Positions 5,676 to 10,556 of a stretch of 10,556 nucleotides of DNA are shown here, in pieces. The translations under genes were made by a program, and so were the position numbers. Position 1 is the first letter of the stretch; every line of letters starts with the position of its first letter. The stretch covers positions 1-10,556 of the forward strand of contig JAAXVX010000025.1 of assembly GCA_013335275.1 (NCBI GenBank). The letters run 5' to 3'. Origin of the DNA: Bacteroidales bacterium. GTDB taxonomy: Bacteria; Bacteroidota; Bacteroidia; Bacteroidales; UBA932. A model generated the notes under the pieces. The model ran no database searches and was not told the DNA's origin. It saw nothing but the letters and a program-made list of their open reading frames with translations.

Positions 5676-6626
5676 ATGAAGGGGAGAGGGAAAGTCACAA
5701 AATCACACGCTAGAGGCGTCGTGATTCTTATTTTTATTGTCCTTGTTATTCAGGCAGGGCTGTTTGTGTTTAACAGTGTTGAAGAATACAACAGAATAAA
5801 CGGGAACGGGAATGTTTTGGCAAATGAACCCGGCCCAGGCGCTGCACAGACAGACGGGAAAAACCGGTCAGGCGAAAAACAGATGCCGGACAATGGCAGC
5901 AAAAATATTTCCGCTGTTACTGAATCCGGAACTTCTCCAACGGAGAAGACCCCGTTTTATTTCGACCCGAATACAATCGAAATGGATGGACTTATAAAAC
6001 TTGGCCTGTCGAAAAAAGAGGCAAGGGTAATAGTCAATTATCGGAGTAAAGGTGGGAAATTCAAACGGAGTGAGGATTTGTCAAAAATCTATCTGCTCAC
6101 GAAGGAGAATTACAACAGGATTAAAGACTTTGTTATTATTCCTGAAGAAGAGAAGAATATTGTAAAACCGGTTTTTACAGCAGATACTCTCAATAATGTC
6201 CTTTCTGCACAAAAAACGACGAATGCAAAGAGAATGATAGATCTCAACAGCGCCGACTCAATCGATTTGATTTCCCTTCCCGGAATCGGTCCTTACTTTG
6301 CCGGGAAAATTATTGACTACAGGGCAAGACTGGGCGGATTTGCGGCAAGCGAACAATTAATGGATATTTACGGAATTGACAAGGAGAGATACTCGGTTTT
6401 TTGTGACAAGGTGTGGGCAGACAAGTCAAAAGTAGCTAAGCTTAAGTTGTCTGAAGCCTCTGCAGACGATCTCGCCAGGAATCCATATATAGGGGCTTAT
6501 ATTGCACGGGCAATTGTAAAGTTCAGAGAATCAGCAAAAAATGATGTTGTTACTGTTGCCGCACTCGTTGTTAATAAAATCATAAAAGAAGAAATTGCCA
6601 AAATTCTGGAATTTTATCTTGAGTAA
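5676..6626 (+). CDS. Membrane-anchored helix-hairpin-helix (ComEA-like) protein
   Basis: Encodes 316 residues. A basic N-terminus is followed by one membrane segment (about 14-33), then a Gly/Asn/Ser-rich linker (40-92) and three related HhH-type units. Unit 1 (95-155): FDPNTIEMDGLIKLGLS, NYRSKGGKF, then YLLTKENY. Unit 2 (187-246): IDLNSADSIDLISLPGIG with PYFAGKIIDYRARLGGF, the clearest DNA-binding HhH hairpin (LPGIG 201-205). Unit 3 (255-315) is degenerate: NPYIGAYIARAIVKFRES. The architecture matches the ComEA-like family, which binds DNA outside the inner membrane during uptake. Other competence genes are not in the window, so a competence role is family-based inference; other DNA-tethering roles are possible. 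It follows rsmI by 30 bases and has its own exact Shine-Dalgarno. The next gene has a separate promoter. Confidence 0.85.
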   Translation: MKGRGKVTKSHARGVVILIFIVLVIQAGLFVFNSVEEYNRINGNGNVLANEPGPGAAQTDGKNRSGEKQMPDNGSKNISAVTESGTSPTEKTPFYFDPNTIEMDGLIKLGLSKKEARVIVNYRSKGGKFKRSEDLSKIYLLTKENYNRIKDFVIIPEEEKNIVKPVFTADTLNNVLSAQKTTNAKRMIDLNSADSIDLISLPGIGPYFAGKIIDYRARLGGFAASEQLMDIYGIDKERYSVFCDKVWADKSKVAKLKLSEASADDLARNPYIGAYIARAIVKFRESAKNDVVTVAALVVNKIIKEEIAKILEFYLE

Positions 6627-6648
6627 GAGTGTGATTTATTTATCTTTG
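6619..6648 (+). promoter_or_regulatory. Probable promoter of the ABC transporter/nucleotidase operon
   Basis: TATCTTTG at 6641-6648 is a full match to TAnnTTTG, with TTG at 6619-6621 and a 19-base spacer. The predicted start near 6653-6655 gives a leader of roughly 43 bases before the ATG at 6697. The -33 element overlaps the last codons of the preceding gene. Confidence 0.6.
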
Positions 6649-6696
6649 TTTTCTTAAGACAATAAATTCAATAATACATTAATACCTGAGCAGAGG

Positions 6697-7602
6697 ATGA
6701 GTATCATAAGCTGTAACAATGTGGTTAAAAAGTTTAACCAGTTTACTGCGCTTGACAGCGTCTCTATTGAGGTTCCAAAAGCCACTGTGTTTGGCTTGCT
6801 GGGACCTAACGGAGCAGGCAAGACAACCCTGATTCGAATAATCAACCAAATTACAGTACCCGATTCCGGCACTGTTTTTTTTAATGGAAAGCAAATTCAG
6901 CAATCGGATATTGCCTATATAGGATATCTGCCCGAAGAGAGAGGGCTGTATAAAAAAATGAAGGTAGGCGAACAGGCACTGTACCTTGCCCGTTTAAAGG
7001 GACTTAGTCATGCAGATGCAAACAGGGAGCTTAAACAGTGGTTTATAAAATTTGGCATTCAGGCATGGTGGAACAAAAAAGTAGAGGAGCTTTCTAAAGG
7101 AATGGCACAGAAGGTTCAGTTTATTATAACCGTTCTCCATAAACCTTCGCTTCTCATTTTAGACGAGCCGTTCAGCGGATTTGACCCTATAAATGTTCAG
7201 ATTATCAGAAATGAAATACTCAACATGAAGGCAAACGGTACAACAATAATTCTGTCTACACACAATATGGAGTCGGTGGAAGAGTTGTGCGACAATATTG
7301 CTCTCATTAACAAGTCAAAACTGATTATTTCCGGCGGGTTGGAGCAAATTCGCAGAGATCACGGGAGAAACGAAGTAGAACTTCTTTACAGATCCGATTC
7401 TCAGGTGAATGTTGTAAGCAACTCTCTTTATACCCTTGTTTCGGACGAGGACCATAAAGGGGCCCGCAGGGCTGTTTTAGAGGTTACCAAAGGGTCTAAG
7501 TCTTCCGAAGTATTGGGAGAGTTGATAACAAAAGTGGATATTGTCTCATATAAAGAGCTGATTCCAAGGATGAATGATATATTTATTAAGTTAGTGAGCT
7601 AA
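6697..7602 (+). CDS. ABC transporter ATP-binding protein (NatA-like)
   Basis: The 301-residue ATPase should power the permease encoded next. Walker A is GPNGAGKT (36-43), the Q-loop region reads YLPEERGLY (78-85), the signature is LSKGMAQKVQ (132-141), Walker B is LLILDEP (152-158) with D-loop FSGFDP (159-164), and the switch histidine is H189 in STHNM. The LSKGM variant in place of LSGGQ, and PEERGLY at the Q-loop, are typical of the NatA-like branch of ABC-2 ATPases. A C-terminal tail of about 90 residues follows the nucleotide-binding domain, also normal for that branch. The substrate cannot be deduced; sodium export by NatAB is the characterised precedent, but many homologues are unassigned. 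It begins a tight run of four genes with gaps of 9, 10 and 17 bases. Confidence 0.92.
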   Translation: MSIISCNNVVKKFNQFTALDSVSIEVPKATVFGLLGPNGAGKTTLIRIINQITVPDSGTVFFNGKQIQQSDIAYIGYLPEERGLYKKMKVGEQALYLARLKGLSHADANRELKQWFIKFGIQAWWNKKVEELSKGMAQKVQFIITVLHKPSLLILDEPFSGFDPINVQIIRNEILNMKANGTTIILSTHNMESVEELCDNIALINKSKLIISGGLEQIRRDHGRNEVELLYRSDSQVNVVSNSLYTLVSDEDHKGARRAVLEVTKGSKSSEVLGELITKVDIVSYKELIPRMNDIFIKLVS

Positions 7603-7611
7603 TTCAGAGAT

Positions 7612-8964
7612 ATGAAAACAGATAAACTATTTCTTATAATTTCAAGAGAATTCTTAATCCGGGTTAAGAAAAAATCTTTCATTTTTCTTACAATCCTGAC
7701 TCCAATATTCTTTGCTGCTTTAGTAGTGCTGCCTTCTCTGATTATGACACTTTCGTCCGGAGAAGAGGGACAAAAAATTCTGGTAGTGGACAAGTCGGCA
7801 GTGTGCGCGGCTTTCTTTAAAAACTCAAAAGAATTTAATTATGAGTTCAATGCCAATGCAAACATCGATGCACTTAAAAAAGACTTTGCAAACAGCGGTT
7901 ATTATGCAATGGTGGAGGTATCTCCTCTTGACTCAAATTTAAATGTTGCTGTAACTGCTCTTTCGACCAAACAGTTAAACATCGACACTAAAAAGGAGAT
8001 TGAAAACAGTGTCCAAAAGGCAGTTGAGAAGAATAAGCTTCAGAAATACAACATTGAAAATCTGGACACAATATTGAAGGATATTAAAACTAATGTAAAT
8101 ATTAAAACCTTTACAATAGGCGAGGAGGGAGACGAAAAGGTGGGAATGGTTGAAATATACATGGCTATTGCATATATCAGCAGCTTTATGATATATATGT
8201 TTATTTTCATGTTCGGTTCGATGGTAATGAGAGGAGTAATTGAGGAGAAGACAAACAGGATAGTGGAAGTAATAATCTCTTCTGTTAAACCGTTTGAACT
8301 TATGCTTGGCAAGATACTCGGCGTGGGATCTGTTGCTCTTTTGCAGTTTATTATCTGGGTTGGGCTCACTGTAGGGATAATATTTGGTGTGTCGTCGTTC
8401 ATTGGAGTGGATAAACTGGCGGGAAATGATCAGGTTACTTCCTCTGTTATGGGTGGTGCCGGAGCCGGAGATATGGCCAGTGTTACTGCATCTCTTTCAG
8501 AAAACAACTCGCCTATGAATGACATCATGAGCGCTCTCTCGGGAGTTGACTTTGTGTCTATAATATTGGCGTTCCTTGCATACTTCATACTGGGATATCT
8601 TTTATATGCCTCTATGTTTGCAGCAGTGGGGTCGGCAGTTGATAACGAGGCCGATACGCAGCAGCTTATATTCCCTGTAACATTGCCTCTGATTATAGGG
8701 CTATTCATCATGATTCACACTTTTCAGTACCCGGACAGCACACTTTCGTTCTGGGGTTCCATGATTCCGTTTACCTCTCCAATGGTAATGATGGCAAGAG
8801 CTCCTTTCGGTGTTCCTGCATGGGAGATGGCATTGTCTATCGGGCTTCTTTTCGGGACATTCCTTTTTATGACTTATGTTTCGGCAAAAATATACAGGGT
8901 TGGTATTCTGATGTATGGAAAGAAAGCAACCTTCAAAGACCTTATCAAATGGCTTAAATATTAA
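7612..8964 (+). CDS. ABC-2 type permease (NatB-like)
   Basis: The 450-residue membrane partner of the preceding ATPase. Hydrophobic segments lie at about 22-46, 181-207, 234-262, 314-335, 351-371 and 403-426, giving six membrane helices. A soluble extracytoplasmic domain of about 135 residues sits between the first two (47-180), the hallmark of ABC2_membrane_3 proteins. The conserved cytoplasmic coupling block RGVIEEKTNRIVEVIISSVKP (207-227) and FELMLGKI right after it are present, as is the SAVDNEADTQQ loop (341-351). A Gly/Ala/Ser-rich insertion (about 270-300) lies between helices 3 and 4. No frameshift or missing domain is seen. It is nine bases from the ATPase gene and ten from the next gene, so it is surely in one operon. 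Substrate unknown. Confidence 0.92.
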   Translation: MKTDKLFLIISREFLIRVKKKSFIFLTILTPIFFAALVVLPSLIMTLSSGEEGQKILVVDKSAVCAAFFKNSKEFNYEFNANANIDALKKDFANSGYYAMVEVSPLDSNLNVAVTALSTKQLNIDTKKEIENSVQKAVEKNKLQKYNIENLDTILKDIKTNVNIKTFTIGEEGDEKVGMVEIYMAIAYISSFMIYMFIFMFGSMVMRGVIEEKTNRIVEVIISSVKPFELMLGKILGVGSVALLQFIIWVGLTVGIIFGVSSFIGVDKLAGNDQVTSSVMGGAGAGDMASVTASLSENNSPMNDIMSALSGVDFVSIILAFLAYFILGYLLYASMFAAVGSAVDNEADTQQLIFPVTLPLIIGLFIMIHTFQYPDSTLSFWGSMIPFTSPMVMMARAPFGVPAWEMALSIGLLFGTFLFMTYVSAKIYRVGILMYGKKATFKDLIKWLKY

Positions 8965-8974
8965 AACAGTTAAT

Positions 8975-9733
8975 ATGCTTAGGAAAACCGTTATACTAAT
9001 ATCCCTTGTAATATGGAGCAGTCTTGCGATTGCACAGGTTAACAGGTTTGAATATAAAGGCAGCAGGGTCCTTATGGACTCGACATGGAACACCCCCGAA
9101 GAGCCGGTTGTTAAGGGGATAATTGCTAAGTACAAACCGGAAATGGACAAAAAAATGCAGGAAGTTATCGGAATTTCTGTTAAGGAGATGCGTTCCGCAA
9201 GACCGGAATCTCTTCTTTCAAATTTTGCTGCCGATGCAATGGTGGATTTTGCAAGTTCAAGAACATCAGGGAAAGTCGATTTTGCCCTCACAAATTTTGG
9301 CGGAATCCGTGCTGCTCTTCCGGCCGGAAATGTAAGACTGTATGATGTATACTCTGTGTTCCCTTTTGAAAACTATGTTGTAATCCTGGATCTGAAGGGA
9401 AAAACAGTTCGTGCGCTTTTTGAATCTTTCGCCAAAAACAGGGTTGAAGCACTTTCGGACAATGTGAGACTTGAAATTGACGAAACCAACAGAACCCTAA
9501 ATTCTGCACTGATAAATGGCAAGCCGGTGGATGACAACAAAATCTACAGAATTGTAACTATTGATTTTCTTCTGAGCGGAGGCGATAATGTTGTTGCCCT
9601 TAAAGATGCTGTTGCAATAGAAGAGACAGGCCTTCTCATAAGAGATGCAATTATTGAAAAAATTGCAACCCTTACTGCAAAAGGAGAAAAAATCGGCTCC
9701 GTTATAAGCGGAAGAGTGAAATATTCAGATTAA
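8975..9733 (+). CDS. 5'-nucleotidase C-terminal substrate-binding domain protein, secreted
   Basis: Encodes 252 residues from the ATG at 8975; an in-frame ATG at 8915 lies inside the permease gene and would hide the signal peptide. Residues 1-20 form a Sec signal peptide ending SSLAIA before Q21. The mature protein is one 5_nucleotid_C domain, the UshA part that binds the nucleoside moiety: TNFGGIRAAL (106-115, including R112), YSVFPFENYVVILDLKG (126-142, with F131 and N133 in the places of the base-stacking region) and YRIVTIDFLLSGGDN (191-205). The metallophosphatase domain is absent from this polypeptide and is encoded by the next gene, 17 bases downstream. The two products may assemble into a split 5'-nucleotidase in the periplasm; this is inference. 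Alone it should lack catalytic activity. Confidence 0.9.
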   Translation: MLRKTVILISLVIWSSLAIAQVNRFEYKGSRVLMDSTWNTPEEPVVKGIIAKYKPEMDKKMQEVIGISVKEMRSARPESLLSNFAADAMVDFASSRTSGKVDFALTNFGGIRAALPAGNVRLYDVYSVFPFENYVVILDLKGKTVRALFESFAKNRVEALSDNVRLEIDETNRTLNSALINGKPVDDNKIYRIVTIDFLLSGGDNVVALKDAVAIEETGLLIRDAIIEKIATLTAKGEKIGSVISGRVKYSD

Positions 9734-9750
9734 TAAAAGAGCAAAGAATT

Positions 9751-10556
9751 ATGAAAAACAGATATATATCCGGCAAGATTTTTCTTACAACATTGATGCT
9801 TGTTCTCTTTTTTCAGTCTAATGCACAGGATCTGGTAATTCTGCACACAAATGATACTCACAGTAACATAGAGCCGGCCACAAGCGGAAGGAATGCAGGA
9901 ATGGGCGGTTTTCAGAGAAGGGCCAACTATATTGCGAAGATGAGAAGCGAGTTTCCGAACATTTTGCTGTTGGATGCAGGAGACTATAATCAGGGAACAC
10001 CTTATTTCACTTTGTTCAAAGGTGCAGCTGAAATCGAATTGTATAACGCAATGGGCTACGATGCGGTATGTCTCGGAAACCATGAGTTTGACAATGGACA
10101 AAAACAACTTGCCGACAGACTCAAAAAAGCAAATTATCCCACAGTATGCGCCAATTATGACTTTTCGGGAACACCGCTGAGGAAAATGGTCGAACCGTAT
10201 GTGATAATCAATAAAAAAGGCCTGAAAATAGGCATAATAGGTGTTCTGATTGATTTGAAAGGATATGTTTCCGAAAATACAAGAAAAAATCTTGTATACC
10301 AGAATCCGATTGGCGTGGTAAACAACCTTGCAAAGATGTTAAGAGAGAAAAAAGAGTGCGATGTAGTAATTGTTTTGAGCCATCTTGGATATGACGGAGG
10401 AACAATTGAACGGCCTTCCGATATTGAACTTGCCAAAAACATTACCAACGTAGATATGATAATAGGAGGACACTCGCACACATTCCTCGAGGCCCCTGTT
10501 GTTGTAAAGAACTTTGAAGGCAACGGCGTAATTGTAAATCAGACAGGAGCCGCCGG
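9751..10556 (+). CDS. 5'-nucleotidase/UshA-type metallophosphatase domain (cut by window edge)
   Basis: 268 codons are visible before the right edge, starting with a signal peptide (1-25, ending SNA before Q26). The dinuclear-metal phosphoesterase motifs are all present in order: D35 and H37 in HTNDTH, D78 in DAGD, N110-H111 in GNHEFD, H211 in LSHLG, and H241/H243 in GGHSHT. This is the catalytic domain of the periplasmic 5'-nucleotidase/UshA family, which removes phosphate from nucleotides or related esters. The domain partner is encoded just upstream as a separate protein, so this gene may stop after the catalytic domain, about 20-60 residues past the edge; the window cannot show this. It may instead carry a second C-terminal domain. 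No promoter is evident in the 17-base gap, so it belongs to the operon starting at 6697. Confidence 0.92.
   Translation, partial: MKNRYISGKIFLTTLMLVLFFQSNAQDLVILHTNDTHSNIEPATSGRNAGMGGFQRRANYIAKMRSEFPNILLLDAGDYNQGTPYFTLFKGAAEIELYNAMGYDAVCLGNHEFDNGQKQLADRLKKANYPTVCANYDFSGTPLRKMVEPYVIINKKGLKIGIIGVLIDLKGYVSENTRKNLVYQNPIGVVNNLAKMLREKKECDVVIVLSHLGYDGGTIERPSDIELAKNITNVDMIIGGHSHTFLEAPVVVKNFEGNGVIVNQTGAA

Noticed and set aside
6600..6615. AAAATTC-TG-GAATTTT inverted repeat at the end of the helix-hairpin-helix gene
   Set aside because: The stem is only A/T apart from the loop-closing pair and is too weak for a terminator.
8701..9291. 196-codon minus-strand open frame across the permease end and nucleotidase start
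   Set aside because: It is a shadow of two real genes on the other strand, with no recognisable domain and no promoter.
9730..10107. 125-codon minus-strand open frame opposite the metallophosphatase
   Set aside because: It covers codons for the conserved metal-binding motifs on the plus strand and is not a known family.

Overview
The window looks like ordinary chromosomal DNA of a member of the Bacteroidota, most likely order Bacteroidales. Three things point there. The gene neighbours are typical of that group: an HsdR-N-type small protein beside holA, tdk beside an uncharacterised gene and a short rsmI, and a 5'-nucleotidase split into two genes. Upstream of most transcription units there is a match to the Bacteroidota -7 promoter box TAnnTTTG, usually without a Shine-Dalgarno sequence. 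Several proteins carry Bacteroidota-style features. Genus cannot be read from the window. No rRNA, tRNA, CRISPR array, insertion sequence or phage gene was seen, and no stretch over about 115 bases lacks a gene.

Layout. Positions 1-883 (minus strand) hold a two-gene unit: a small PD-(D/E)xK nuclease-like protein followed, with a 20-base overlap, by the CCA-adding enzyme, which runs off the left edge. Divergent from it is holA (956-2005, DNA polymerase III delta). holA converges on alanine racemase (2008-3102, minus) with only two bases between the stop codons. Divergent from alr is a small lipoprotein gene (3217-3678) with codon use unlike its neighbours, which suggests high expression. It abuts the stop codon of thymidine kinase (3679-4242, minus) with no gap, and a strong hairpin plus T-run that could terminate the lipoprotein transcript lies inside the tdk coding region. 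Divergent from tdk is an uncharacterised gene (4283-4975) overlapping rsmI (4968-5645), followed by a membrane-anchored helix-hairpin-helix protein (5676-6626). A new promoter then starts a tight four-gene run: ABC ATPase, ABC-2 permease, a 5'-nucleotidase C-terminal-domain protein, and a 5'-nucleotidase metallophosphatase domain protein cut by the right edge.

Most genes are housekeeping: tRNA maturation, replisome clamp loading, D-alanine for peptidoglycan, thymidine salvage and 16S rRNA methylation. The less understood parts are the orphan nuclease domain, the tdk-rsmI spacer protein, the lipoprotein, and the exporter/split-nucleotidase operon. I found no convincing wholly new system. The best leads are regulatory or architectural: the terminator embedded in a convergent gene, face-to-face promoters at tdk, tandem palindromes early in the uncharacterised gene, and the split, order-reversed nucleotidase.
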